From positions 4,402,001-4,466,000 of the forward strand of contig NZ_CP009281.1 of NCBI RefSeq assembly GCF_000758585.1: 64,000 nt of DNA, in the 5' to 3' direction. The notes under the pieces are model-generated. The model searched no databases and was not told the DNA's origin. It worked only from the letters and a program-made list of their open reading frames with translations. This document shows, in pieces, positions 54,839-63,600 of the stretch. The position numbers and the translations under genes were made by a program. The stretch is from Paenibacillus sp. FSL R5-0345 (lineage in GTDB: Bacteria > Bacillota > Bacilli > Paenibacillales > Paenibacillaceae). How positions within the stretch are numbered: position 1 is the stretch's first letter; every line of letters starts with the position of its first letter.

Positions 54839-55618
54839 TCACATGAGTCCAAAGCCTCCAACATTAGCTTCGCCTCTATCACTTCTACGGTTACTGCAGC
54901 TTAACGAGCCGTCAGCGAGCACTTCCTGCTCCAGAAATACAGATAACAATCGCACGTAATCCAAAGACTCCTTATACGGGACTGCATTTCCCTTGTAAGT
55001 GTATTTACGCCCCTCTAGCAAAGAGTAAATTTCCACGGTCTCTGCAGGCTCTCCGTAGGCCGCATAACAAAAGACATTAGTCATATGCAAAAAGCCCGCA
55101 ACGGTATCCTCATTGCCATTCACCATAAATTTCTGAATGTTCAGACTTCGACCATGCTGAGAAGAATTCCAAGCCAATTGAGTAATCATAGATAGCTCCA
55201 GATTCAACTCCGGCACGGGCACATACCACTGCTCGTATAGCATTACCGGAATTTCCTCTAGATGATTGGTCGAAACGACACGCATAAGTTCATCAGCTAT
55301 ACTCGTCTTGATATCCCAATATTGAAGTAATGAAGGAAATGCGTCCCCTCTAGGAGGCCATCGACGCTCTAACAGAAATTGTATCGGTGTTTCCCTTCGA
55401 ACTTCAGGCAACAAACTGTAGAAGTCGTTAAGTGTATGCCCTACAGCATATTGAACCTGCTGGCGCCAGCGTGGGAGCCCGGTCGCTGGAGCACCGCTTG
55501 ATAAATTCTCGGCTCCACCAAGCATAATGTGCTCCACTCGATAATCATGCAACCGTTTATACGATGGCGTATGTAAACTCACTGATTTCTTCATCCAACT
55601 TCCCGCTGGCCCGCCCAT
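54839..55618 (-). CDS. Unknown protein encoded with an iron-regulated flavodoxin
   Basis: This is a 259-residue protein if it starts at ATG 55618, one base after the flavodoxin stop; a start at 55705 would overlap flavodoxin by 86 nt and seems unlikely. I do not recognise the family. It has no signal peptide or membrane helix. It is rich in aromatic residues, with segments such as LERRWPPRGDAFPSLLQYWD and LLEGRKYTYKGNAVPYKESLDY. The tail has an isolated Cys (SLSCSNRR). It must share the flavodoxin transcript and hence probably its iron control. Confidence 0.7.
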   Translation of the reverse strand: MGGPAGSWMKKSVSLHTPSYKRLHDYRVEHIMLGGAENLSSGAPATGLPRWRQQVQYAVGHTLNDFYSLLPEVRRETPIQFLLERRWPPRGDAFPSLLQYWDIKTSIADELMRVVSTNHLEEIPVMLYEQWYVPVPELNLELSMITQLAWNSSQHGRSLNIQKFMVNGNEDTVAGFLHMTNVFCYAAYGEPAETVEIYSLLEGRKYTYKGNAVPYKESLDYVRLLSVFLEQEVLADGSLSCSNRRSDRGEANVGGFGLM

Positions 55619-55619
55619 C

Positions 55620-56072
55620 CTATGAAACCACCGTACAAGCTTCGATAAATTGACGACCGAATTGGCGGCAAGCTTCTTTTTCAGCAGCGTTCGGTCCATA
55701 TTCAATCTTTAGGCTATCCTGTAATATAAAAGCCCCGCGTTCCTTTAACTTCTCCACAAATAAGTCCACCGCTCCACAATAAATGGCGTAACCTGTATCT
55801 CCACTACCGAAAACTGCTGATTTCATAGCGGTCAAATCAAGCTCATCCATCTCCTCATAGAAATCAAGAGCTTCATCCGGCAGCTCTCCATCTCCCCAAG
55901 TGTATGCTCCTAACAGAACGCCTTCATATGAATTTATCTCAATCGCATTACATTCAGTGACCGATTTCAAAACGGCTTCACCGCCTGCTTGGCGTATTCC
56001 CTCTACAATCAATTCAGCCATTTCCTCAGTGTTCCCAGTTAAACTGGCATACGCCACTAGCACTTTAGTCAT
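55620..56072 (-). CDS. Short-chain flavodoxin
   Basis: This 150-residue protein has the phosphate loop ASLTGNTEEMAE (SxTGNTxxxA), the first FMN loop AYTWGDGELPDE and the second FGSGDTGYAIYCGAVD, with the aromatic residues expected to stack on FMN. Flavodoxins replace ferredoxin as electron carriers when iron is scarce. GGGAGG precedes the ATG. A perfect 7-1-7 Fur box lies about 65-85 nt upstream, so the gene should be repressed when iron is plentiful. Confidence 0.93.
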   Translation of the reverse strand: MTKVLVAYASLTGNTEEMAELIVEGIRQAGGEAVLKSVTECNAIEINSYEGVLLGAYTWGDGELPDEALDFYEEMDELDLTAMKSAVFGSGDTGYAIYCGAVDLFVEKLKERGAFILQDSLKIEYGPNAAEKEACRQFGRQFIEACTVVS

Positions 56073-56137
56073 CTATCTGTTCCTCCCATTACTAAACATA
56101 AAATTTAAATGATGTGTGCTTCACCCTCATTCTATTT

Positions 56138-56156
56138 GATAATGATTATCATTGTC
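56138..56156. promoter_or_regulatory. Fur box upstream of the flavodoxin operon
   Basis: GATAATGATTATCATTGTC matches the 19-bp Fur consensus at 17 positions, and the included TGATAATGATTATCA (56137-56151) is an exact match to the 7-1-7 Fur core used in Bacillus. Confidence 0.85.
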
Positions 56157-56170
56157 AAATGATAAAAATA

Positions 56171-56214
56171 AAAAAACGCAAACTCCCGGTTATTCACACG
56201 GTTAAGCTTGCGTT
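56171..56214 (-). terminator. Terminator after the VOC gene
   Basis: AACGCAA (56175-56181) pairs with TTGCGTT (56208-56214), with a partly paired interior and a T-run on the minus strand. Confidence 0.7.
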
Positions 56215-56241
56215 CGATCCTTATTTTTGCTCAATACTGAA

Positions 56242-56607
56242 TTAGTATGCTCCTTCGAGTAAGGTAATGTGGTTCCCCTCAGGATCGCGGAAGTTCATTT
56301 CCTTCCCGCCATACTCCATCGTAACCGGCGGCTGACAATCCAGTCCCTTAGCTTTTAATTGCTCATACGTCTCATCGAGATTATCGCAGCCGAACACTAA
56401 ATTAACAAAGCCTGTCGTGAGCTTGTCCCATTTTGTCGCATCCCAAATGATAATTCCAGGCTGCTTCTTGTCAAAGCCAATCTTTGCGCCATCAAAATTG
56501 CCATAACCTTCGAACGGGATAGGAATACCCAGCACCTCCGAGTAAAATGCAGCCAGCGCTGCTGTGTCCTTGGTGTAAATGTTAGTACCTTCAAAAGACG
56601 AAATCAT
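56242..56607 (-). CDS. VOC/glyoxalase-family protein
   Basis: This 121-residue protein has two half-domains: TNIYTKDTAALAAFYSEVLG at the start, then FVNLVFGCDNLDETYEQLKA and NFRDPEGNHITLLEG at the end. The Glu in the last motif and the early residues resemble glyoxalase/bleomycin-resistance-type metal ligands, though not all are clear. The reaction is unknown. GAAAGGGG precedes the ATG. It stands between a flavodoxin unit and an AraC regulator of the same orientation; a relation to the latter is possible but unproven. Confidence 0.85.
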   Translation of the reverse strand: MISSFEGTNIYTKDTAALAAFYSEVLGIPIPFEGYGNFDGAKIGFDKKQPGIIIWDATKWDKLTTGFVNLVFGCDNLDETYEQLKAKGLDCQPPVTMEYGGKEMNFRDPEGNHITLLEGAY

Positions 56608-56704
56608 AATTTGTCCCCTTTCATTCTCAGCATCATAGTGTCAATTTTAACTTGAATTTAGTTTAACAAGGCTAACAGCCTTTGTATTGCAAAATTGCGA
56701 CATT

Positions 56705-57565
56705 TTATCTGCCAGCATAGACTAAAGCTTCAAGTGGAGTTCTTCCTGCATATTTCTTGAAACTATTTATGAAATGCGGCTGATGGCTGAATCCATACGA
56801 AAAAATAAGATCCTGCATATTCTTCGTCTGCACAGGCTGATGATACATTTCCCGCCATACATTCTGAAATCGCACAAGATCAGCTGTTTTTTTAGGTGAT
56901 ACACCTATGTATTCTTGAAACAGTCTTTCGAGTTGACGTCTGCTTAGATTAGAGCTGGCTTCCAAATCCTCAGCGGTTACGACACCCTTTTGTTTAATTA
57001 GGGTATAAACGGCATTCATCATCCGATCGTTAGTCCGGCCTCCACGGTCAAGACGCTGAAACAGATAAGCCTCAGCTACCGCTATTCTTTCATCCATAGA
57101 GTTTGCTTGTTCCAGCAATAGTCCAAGCTCACTTTTAAACGTACTAAAGTAATGGTCTACATCCACAAATGCATTCAAGACATCCCGAAGATGGTCATCC
57201 GCAAAAAAATGAACAGCCCAGAAATGAAATCGGATACCGAATCGTGAAATCAACCCTTCCCCCCTGTCTGAAGGCACCTCAAATGGAGCATCATTGATGC
57301 CAGAAAAAACGGATGTTGTTATCCCTGTTGATTCATCTAAATCCCAAATAATGTCCATGCATGTATCCGGAATAATCGTTTCATTTCGAGGTTCATAACA
57401 AGATATCTTGTCCATTAAGGGAACTGATACATCCGTACGAATACGTGGTGCAACAGAGCCCCAGAAACAGCGAATATACGGCTGCAAAGCTTGGTTGGGT
57501 AGATATTCACTGGTTTGGGCTGGATTTGCAGTTATCGGGAAATATAGAGGTGCGAGATTGAACAT
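56705..57565 (-). CDS. AraC-family transcription regulator
   Basis: This protein is about 286 residues from the ATG at 57565 (GGAGA about 10 nt upstream; a GTG at 57601 lacks a site). The N-terminal domain (LQPYIRCFWGS and IIPDTCMDIIWDLDE) is of the DUF6597 type. The C-terminal AraC domain has VVTAEDLEASSNLSRRQLERLF and then MQDLIFSYGFSHQPHFINSFKKYAGRTP (two helix-turn-helix units; cited in parts). Regulators of this class often control small enzymes of the VOC or DinB type; here the VOC gene downstream may be a target. Confidence 0.88.
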   Translation of the reverse strand: MFNLAPLYFPITANPAQTSEYLPNQALQPYIRCFWGSVAPRIRTDVSVPLMDKISCYEPRNETIIPDTCMDIIWDLDESTGITTSVFSGINDAPFEVPSDRGEGLISRFGIRFHFWAVHFFADDHLRDVLNAFVDVDHYFSTFKSELGLLLEQANSMDERIAVAEAYLFQRLDRGGRTNDRMMNAVYTLIKQKGVVTAEDLEASSNLSRRQLERLFQEYIGVSPKKTADLVRFQNVWREMYHQPVQTKNMQDLIFSYGFSHQPHFINSFKKYAGRTPLEALVYAGR

Positions 57566-57727
57566 AAGCTGCTGTTCTCCGATCGGTAAAATTGTAAGCA
57601 CTCTGGATTCTGATCATACACAATCGCTGCTTGATCTGCCAGAATAACAGCAGTCAGCATGGAAATATTATACACATTATCTTCATTGAATAAAATAAAC
57701 AGTGCATTAGACCTGTGCGTATTTTGT

Positions 57728-57757
57728 TTGTAGCTATATGGTGAAATGATGTACAAT
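57728..57757 (+). promoter_or_regulatory. Probable sigma-A promoter of the methyltransferase gene
   Basis: TTGTAG (57728-57733), 18 nt and TACAAT (57752-57757) lie 37 nt before the ATG at 57794. Confidence 0.5.
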
Positions 57758-57793
57758 AAAGGCTAAATGAATTTTTGAAGGATGGATTAAAAA

Positions 57794-58657
57794 ATGTATA
57801 TAGCTAGCGACTGGAAAGACTATGAAGTAATTGACACTGGCGGTGGAGAGAAGCTTGAACGTTGGGGTGACATTATCCTGCGCCGTCCTGATCCGCAAAT
57901 TATTTGGCCACTCTCCAATGAGACCGCTAAATGGCGTGATGTACATGGTCATTATCACCGTTCCTCGGCTGGTGGTGGACAATGGGAAATGAAAAAAACG
58001 ATTCCGGACGATTGGAAGATTAGTTACGGAAAATTAAAATTCCACCTCCGTCCTACGAATTTCAAGCATACAGGGCTATTCCCTGAACAAGCGGCCAACT
58101 GGAGCTGGATGATGGACAAGATTGCGGCTGCTAACCGTCCGATCTCAGTACTGAATCTATTTGCTTACACTGGTGGAGCTACTGTAGCCGCAGCAAGTGC
58201 CGGCGCTTCTGTTGTTCACGTGGATGCAGCTAAAGGAATGGTGCAATGGGCCAAAGAAAATGTCCAGCTGTCCGGCCTGGGTGATCGTCCAGTTCGCTAC
58301 ATCACGGATGACGTATTCAAATTCGTACAACGTGAACAACGTCGTGGCAGTAAGTATGATGCGATTATTATGGACCCGCCTTCCTATGGAAGAGGACCTG
58401 GTGGAGAAATGTGGAAGCTTGAATCCAGCTTATATCCATTCCTTGAGAGCTGTATGCAAATCATGAGCGATAAACCTTTGTTTATGCTAATCAATTCATA
58501 CACCACCGGGATTTCTCCAACGGTACTACGTAATATGTTATCGATGACCATGGGCAAACGTTATGGCGGAAAGCTCACCTCCGGTGAAATCGGTCTTCCG
58601 ATTACTTCCTCCGGCATGAACCTGCCATGCGGTATTCTGGGACGCTGGGAGGCGTAA
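57794..58657 (+). CDS. Class I SAM-dependent methyltransferase, RlmI/RlmK-like
   Basis: This 287-residue protein has the SAM-binding VLNLFAYTGGATVAAASAGA and HVDAAKGMVQWAKENVQLSG motifs and the catalytic IIMDPPSYGRG (DPPxY/F) motif at about 193-199. This identifies the RlmI-type fold that methylates 23S rRNA cytosines or related RNA. It lacks the N-terminal PUA domain of RlmI, so the target may differ. It is separated by only 3 nt from a pseudouridine synthase gene, which supports an RNA-modification role. Confidence 0.88.
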   Translation: MYIASDWKDYEVIDTGGGEKLERWGDIILRRPDPQIIWPLSNETAKWRDVHGHYHRSSAGGGQWEMKKTIPDDWKISYGKLKFHLRPTNFKHTGLFPEQAANWSWMMDKIAAANRPISVLNLFAYTGGATVAAASAGASVVHVDAAKGMVQWAKENVQLSGLGDRPVRYITDDVFKFVQREQRRGSKYDAIIMDPPSYGRGPGGEMWKLESSLYPFLESCMQIMSDKPLFMLINSYTTGISPTVLRNMLSMTMGKRYGGKLTSGEIGLPITSSGMNLPCGILGRWEA

Positions 58658-58660
58658 GCC

Positions 58661-59407
58661 ATGACACAGCATTTATCTGGCAGCAATGAGCCGTTGGACG
58701 GAATGTCGAAGCGCTTTGAAGTGTTATACGAAGATAATCATCTTCTAGGCATTGTGAAGCCCGTGAATATTCCTGTTCAGGAGGATGCTACTGGAGATCC
58801 TGATCTGCTCAACCTGCTCAAAGAAGATGTGAAGGAACGCTTTAACAAACCTGGCAATGTCTATATGGGGCTAGTCCACCGCCTGGATCGTCCGGTTGGA
58901 GGTGCAATGATCTTTGCCAAGACATCAAAAGCAGCATCAAGACTATCCGAGTGTGTCAGAACTCACAGCTTTCATAAGGTGTACTTAACGGTCGTGCACG
59001 GTAAACCACCAGCATCTCATGGCCGTCTTACCGATACGCTGCTTAAAGACGCCAAGAGCAATACCGTCACCGTAGTCCGGAAAGGAACACCCGGCGGTAA
59101 GGAAGCCATTCTGGATTACACGGTACTTGGCAGCGCTGAGGGTTACAGTCTGCTCAAGATCGATTTACTTACCGGTCGTTCACATCAAATTCGAGTGCAG
59201 CTTAGCTCCATCGGCTGCCCCTTATACGGTGATCAGAAGTATGGGGCTTCGGTGAACAGACCTGGACAGCAAATTGCACTGTGGTCTGCACTTGTAGGCT
59301 TTCCCCACCCTGTTACTAAAGAAGAAGTAGAACTCATTTCTCTTCCGCCACAAACCTATCCTTGGGATCTGTGGTCGCGGGAAATACTAAAAAAAGAGCT
59401 TTCTTAA
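58661..59407 (+). CDS. RluA-family pseudouridine synthase
   Basis: This 248-residue protein has the RluA catalytic motif VHRLDRPVGGAMIFAKTSKA with the conserved Asp, plus LTGRSHQIRVQLSSIG and YGDQKYG. It converts uridine to pseudouridine in rRNA or tRNA. No S4 domain is present. It begins 3 nt after the methyltransferase stop and ends at a strong terminator, so the two form an RNA-modification operon. The target base cannot be assigned. Confidence 0.92.
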   Translation: MTQHLSGSNEPLDGMSKRFEVLYEDNHLLGIVKPVNIPVQEDATGDPDLLNLLKEDVKERFNKPGNVYMGLVHRLDRPVGGAMIFAKTSKAASRLSECVRTHSFHKVYLTVVHGKPPASHGRLTDTLLKDAKSNTVTVVRKGTPGGKEAILDYTVLGSAEGYSLLKIDLLTGRSHQIRVQLSSIGCPLYGDQKYGASVNRPGQQIALWSALVGFPHPVTKEEVELISLPPQTYPWDLWSREILKKELS

Positions 59408-59428
59408 AACAGCCCTTTCTTGCAATTT

Positions 59429-59478
59429 AAAACAGGCAGTGATTGTCCATTAACCGGAGAATCGCTGCCTGTTTTTTT
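59429..59478 (+). terminator. Rho-independent terminator after the RluA gene
   Basis: AAAACAGGCAGTGATT (59429-59444) pairs with AATCGCTGCCTGTTTT (59460-59475, one mismatch), followed by a T-run. Confidence 0.9.
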
Positions 59479-59510
59479 AGATCTACGGTGGGTTGATTGA
59501 ACCCAGTAGC

Positions 59511-59692
59511 TGCATTCTGTACACTTATTCACAATAAAAAAGCAGTCAATCGGATTTCAAGTGCATTCTCTACAATTAAAAACTGGCTAAACCTCTCAAA
59601 AGTAAAGATAACCCTGCGTTTAGGTGTATAAAATACAGTTATATCTATTTGGCAGAGTGAATAGCAACTTGTAGCTGTACGAAATACAACTA
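59511..59692. repeat. Degenerate intergenic repeats around a TACANYTA core
   Basis: The 258-nt gap holds four related units. Two start TGCATTCT(G/C)TACA(C/A)TTA (59511 and 59562, 51 nt apart). Two read TAG(G/C)TGTA(TA/CG)AAATACA(G/A)(T/C)TA (59621 and 59672, 51 nt apart). All contain TACANYTA. No coding frame is present. Similar spaced noncoding repeats recur in Paenibacillus genomes as far as I recall; copy number was not checked. Confidence 0.45.
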
Positions 59693-59736
59693 AGTATTTC
59701 TAAATGCCTACTTCGTGCCTCTAAACACTACTTCCT

Positions 59737-60289
59737 TCATTTCTCTAAATACTCTAATAAGATATTTATAGGTTTGTCATCCCATATCTGGGCCTCAATA
59801 TATCGTTCAGGTCCCTTGTCACCGCTGGTATTCCATTCCTGCGGCATACCAAATTGTTCTATTACACGGACGATCTCGTCCTTGGTATACACTTGATTGC
59901 GATAAGGTTTACCATCTTTATATCTCATTGTAGGAAATAAATCCCCGTAGGTGAAGCTGATACCCTCAGCATTAAATTGATCAACGGAAAGCTGCAGGCT
60001 TTTAGCTTCTGGATACCAGTCTAATAACCACGGACACTCTCCTAGTGTCATATAATGTGGGTAAGCTCGCGATGGCTTTCCACCTTTTTGAAAATAATTC
60101 TCTGGCTTTTGCTTCAAGGCTCCGTCGAATTTCAAGATAATCTTGCGAACGTTTACTTGCAAAGCTTCTATTCTGGTGTCGTAGATCATTCAGAATTTGT
60201 TCTGCTTCTTGTGGTGGTAAATCAGATAAATTCTGAAATGGACCCGTAGCTTTATCGTAATAATGATACAACAAAGCTAGCTTATTCAC
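59737..60289 (-). pseudogene. Frameshifted gene of unknown function downstream of MarR
   Basis: Two overlapping minus frames together make one protein. The first starts MNKLALLYHYYDKATGPFQN at 60289 and runs to about 60095 (ARELF). The second continues QKGGKPSRAYPHYM, then LGECPWLLDWY, FTYGDLFPTMRYKDGKPYRN and ERYIEAQIWDDKP to 59737. Deleting one base in the TTTT at 60094-60091 joins them (ELF-QKGGKP) into a 183-residue protein. I recall this as a common Paenibacillus hypothetical protein. The ATG overlaps the MarR stop (ATGA), so they are co-transcribed. It may be a sequencing error or a real mutation. Confidence 0.75.
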
Positions 60290-60717
60290 GGCGTAGAACC
60301 TTCCGGCGTAGCTGTAACTACCATTTTGCCCATTAAATAAAGTAGTAACTGTTGGTTATGAGAGGAAATCGGATCAAGCGCTTCTGCAAAAAAATCACTG
60401 CGGATCTTCAAACCACGTACAGTCTCTTGCGTTCCAATCTCGGTTATACTCACCCATACAATACGGCGGTCCGCAGCATCTCTCTCCCGAATGATAAGCC
60501 CATTTTTCTCCATCCGATCAAGTAACATAGTAACCGCTGCAGGACTGGTCGCCAGATGTGGAGCCAGATCAGAAGGCTTCATGGCATCACGTTCCTGAAG
60601 CAGTTCAAGTACTGTGAGCTGGGCATCCGTTAGCGATGGGGCAAGATTACTGTCCATATGTAGTTTGTAATCTTTCAAAATTTTATGCCATATTTTACTG
60701 AATTCAGAAGCGTGCAC
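60286..60717 (-). CDS. MarR-family transcription regulator
   Basis: This 143-residue protein starts at GTG (60717), behind GGAAGG. MKPSDLAPHLATSPAAVTML and then LDRMEKNGLIIRERDAADRR form the helix-turn-helix and the DxRxxx wing of MarR. It is translationally coupled to the frameshifted downstream gene, its probable partner or target. The ligand is unknown. Confidence 0.9.
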   Translation of the reverse strand: MHASEFSKIWHKILKDYKLHMDSNLAPSLTDAQLTVLELLQERDAMKPSDLAPHLATSPAAVTMLLDRMEKNGLIIRERDAADRRIVWVSITEIGTQETVRGLKIRSDFFAEALDPISSHNQQLLLYLMGKMVVTATPEGSTP

Positions 60718-60833
60718 ACTTATTCCTTCCTTTCCTCGCGGTTCTATCCGGTATAACTACATTTTCGCGAAACAAATTCCATTTCCTGCAAGTGAAGAAA
60801 AATAAATCTTCTGCACGGTTGAGCAAGAACATT

Positions 60834-60881
60834 AAAAAAAGGCGTTTAGTCAGTTCTCAAAAAGAATTGACTAAACACCTT
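60834..60881 (-). terminator. Terminator after parC
   Basis: AAGGCGTTTAGTCA (60839-60852) pairs with TGACTAAACACCTT (60868-60881, one mismatch), with a T7 tail on the minus strand. Confidence 0.85.
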
Positions 60882-60904
60882 AATCTGTTAATTACTGATT
60901 AGTT

Positions 60905-63355
60905 TTACTTAACTGCCGGAAAAAGATTAACAATCTCATCTTTTTTCTCCACAGGGACAATCTGTTTACCCGTAGAACGACGCTCTCCAAGTGGTGCGGA
61001 TTCAGAAGAGAATGTGTGATGTGCATTCTCCTTTGTAATAGCATTCAGTTCCAGCGGTTCTCTGCAATAGAAAGCCCCTGCCAATCTACTGCCATTTGGT
61101 CGTACTCGTTTGCCTTCCTTAAATTCAAAGGTTGGCATCCCTTTTCCACCACGGCTTTGAGATGGATAATCTACTAGTAATGAACGTTTTGCATATCCAA
61201 TATCAGAGATGGAGAGAATCTCACCTTCATCTTCGCTGACCCAGAAGCAAGAAATCACCTCATCGCCCTCACGAAGCTGAATCCCTCTTACACCGGATGC
61301 AACACGGCCCATAGGATTAACTTCATTCTCATGGAATCTAATACTCATTCCTTCACGAGTCACGAGTACAATATCCTTGTCATTCGTACTAGTAGCCACT
61401 GTAATGATCTCATCACCGTCTGCTACCTTACAGGATGCTACAGCTCCGGAACGGCTTGTAGAGTATTCCTTGAGCTCTGTACGCTTAACCTGACCTCTAC
61501 GGGTGATAAACACAAGACTTTGCTGCGGATCATCAAGATTATTGACCGGAATCACACTTATGATTCCATCCCCTTTAGACAATCCGATAACGTTAACGAT
61601 CGCTGTGCCAGGTTCTTTCCATTTAAACTCCGGTATCTGATGAACTGGAAGCAAGAAGTATTGTCCTTTTCGCGTAAATACCAGCAAACTGTCACGGGTA
61701 TTCACATCGAGCAGCTTGACGATATGATCGCCTTCTTTAACACCCGATGTATGGCGTTCACCACCAGAACGGGTAAAGGAAAGCATACTTGTACGCTTAA
61801 TATAACCGTCTGCGGAAAGTGCTACTAACACATCCTCTGCGTTGACCAACGCTTCAAGGCTAACCTTAATCTCCTCAACCTCGCCTTGGATCAGAGAACG
61901 GCGATCGATCCCGTACTTGTCGCGGATCTCCAGTAATTCCTTACGGATTACAGCTACGAGCTTCTTGTCACTTTCCAATATGCCGCGCAGATGTGTAATC
62001 TTTGCCATCATTTCGTCCAATTCTTTTTGGAGTGAAGTAATCTCCAGATTAGTCAGACGATACAATTGCAAGGTAAGAATGGAGTCCGCTTGACGTTCAC
62101 TGAACCCGAACATCCACACGAGATTGTTCTGAGCATCCTGTCGGTTCTTCGATGCCTTGATGGCAGCGATAACCTCATCTAGAATATTCAGTGCTTTAAC
62201 CAAGCCCTCTAAGACATGAGCACGGTCTTCTGCGCGTTCCAGATCAAACTGGGTGCGATGAGTCACAACTTCACGCTGATGAGCAATATAAGCCTCCAGG
62301 ATGGCTTTAAGACCAAGCTGTTGCGGAGCTTTGTTAACAATAGCTACCATATTGAAGTTATAAGTGATTTGAAGATCGGTTTTTTTGAGCAGATACGCCA
62401 AAACGCTTTGGGCATCAGCCTCTTTTTTGAGTTCAACTACAATCCGAAGACCTTCTCGTCCACTCTCATCACGAACCTCGGCAATGCCATCGATCTTCTT
62501 CTCTAACCGAATGTTCTCCATGGAGGTAACTAGTCGTGATTTTACAATCTGGAAGGGAACTTCAGTAATCACGATTTGTTGCCTGCCGCCACGCATATTT
62601 TCAATCTCAGTCTTGGAGCGCAAGTAAATACGACCTTTACCTGTGCGGTATGCATCCATGATGCCATCGCCACCCATGATAGTGCCGCCAGTAGGAAAAT
62701 CCGGACCTTTCATGAAGGTCATGATATCTTCAAGTTCAATATCCGGCTTTTGCATAACTGCGATGCAAGCATCAATAACCTCACGCAGATTATGCGGCGG
62801 AATTTCAGTGGCAAAACCTGCGGAAATCCCACTCGTACCATTCACGAGTAAGTTCGGATACCGAGAGGGAACAACAACAGGCTCTTTAGCTGTATTGTCA
62901 AAGTTATCCTTAAACAATACTGTCCGCTTCTCGATATCACGCATCATCTCCATTGCAATCGGAGATAACCGTGCTTCCGTATAACGCATCGCTGCAGCTG
63001 GGTCATCATCCATCGAGCCCCAGTTGCCGTGACCGTCAACAAGTACATGCCCCATCTTCCATGGCTGTGCCATACGAACCATACCATCGTAAATCGAGGA
63101 GTCACCGTGTGGATGGTAATTACCCATTACATCCCCGACGGTTTTGGCGGACTTGCGATACGGCTTGTCAGGCGTATTGCCAGAATCGTACATCGCATAA
63201 AGAATCCGACGCTGTACAGGCTTAAGTCCATCGCGGACATCGGGAATCGCCCGGTCCTGAATAATGTATTTGGAATACCGACCAAAGCGGTCACCGACGA
63301 CCTCTTCCAGAAAAGCCGGCAAAAATTGTTCTGATAAACTACTCACTTTGCTCAC
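60905..63355 (-). CDS. parC: DNA topoisomerase IV subunit A
   Basis: This 816-residue protein has the winged-helix core with HPHGDSSIYD (S86 and D90 mark the quinolone-determining region, sensitive-type Ser) and the catalytic AAMRYTEARL (Y125) that forms the covalent DNA link. The coiled-coil C-gate follows. The C-terminal beta-pinwheel (about 500-780) lacks a clear GyrA-box, which together with the partner gene supports ParC over GyrA. It decatenates chromosomes after replication. It lies downstream of parE across a 245-nt gap containing a large hairpin. Confidence 0.93.
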   Translation of the reverse strand: MSKVSSLSEQFLPAFLEEVVGDRFGRYSKYIIQDRAIPDVRDGLKPVQRRILYAMYDSGNTPDKPYRKSAKTVGDVMGNYHPHGDSSIYDGMVRMAQPWKMGHVLVDGHGNWGSMDDDPAAAMRYTEARLSPIAMEMMRDIEKRTVLFKDNFDNTAKEPVVVPSRYPNLLVNGTSGISAGFATEIPPHNLREVIDACIAVMQKPDIELEDIMTFMKGPDFPTGGTIMGGDGIMDAYRTGKGRIYLRSKTEIENMRGGRQQIVITEVPFQIVKSRLVTSMENIRLEKKIDGIAEVRDESGREGLRIVVELKKEADAQSVLAYLLKKTDLQITYNFNMVAIVNKAPQQLGLKAILEAYIAHQREVVTHRTQFDLERAEDRAHVLEGLVKALNILDEVIAAIKASKNRQDAQNNLVWMFGFSERQADSILTLQLYRLTNLEITSLQKELDEMMAKITHLRGILESDKKLVAVIRKELLEIRDKYGIDRRSLIQGEVEEIKVSLEALVNAEDVLVALSADGYIKRTSMLSFTRSGGERHTSGVKEGDHIVKLLDVNTRDSLLVFTRKGQYFLLPVHQIPEFKWKEPGTAIVNVIGLSKGDGIISVIPVNNLDDPQQSLVFITRRGQVKRTELKEYSTSRSGAVASCKVADGDEIITVATSTNDKDIVLVTREGMSIRFHENEVNPMGRVASGVRGIQLREGDEVISCFWVSEDEGEILSISDIGYAKRSLLVDYPSQSRGGKGMPTFEFKEGKRVRPNGSRLAGAFYCREPLELNAITKENAHHTFSSESAPLGERRSTGKQIVPVEKKDEIVNLFPAVK

Positions 63356-63415
63356 CTTCTGTTCCTCAATCTGTCCACTTTCTTAAAGATTGGTGATATT
63401 CTTTCACTGCGCTTT

Positions 63416-63527
63416 GCGGATCATTCTTCCGGTCGCTGTTGTTTCCAGATTTTTTGATTATACCGCTGTTAGCGGATAAAATCCGGAAACAAAGGCGAAC
63501 GCTAACGCTCCTCCAGAACGATTCCGC
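63416..63527. repeat. Large nested imperfect hairpin between parE and parC
   Basis: Outer arms: 63416-63453 (GCGGATCATTCTTCC..., GTTTCCAGATTTT) and 63478-63527 (AAAATCCGGAAAC..., GAACGATTCCGC) are imperfectly complementary over about 40 nt. Inside, CCGCTGTTAGCGG (63463-63475) is a perfect small hairpin. There is no T-run, so it is not a classic terminator. It looks like a dispersed intergenic palindromic element or a structured RNA affecting parC. Confidence 0.6.
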
Positions 63528-63600
63528 CACTCCGTTTGCCTATCACCAAAAAATTAAAAACAGTGGAAGTATTCGTCACTTGCAGCAATACTAGCTGCAA

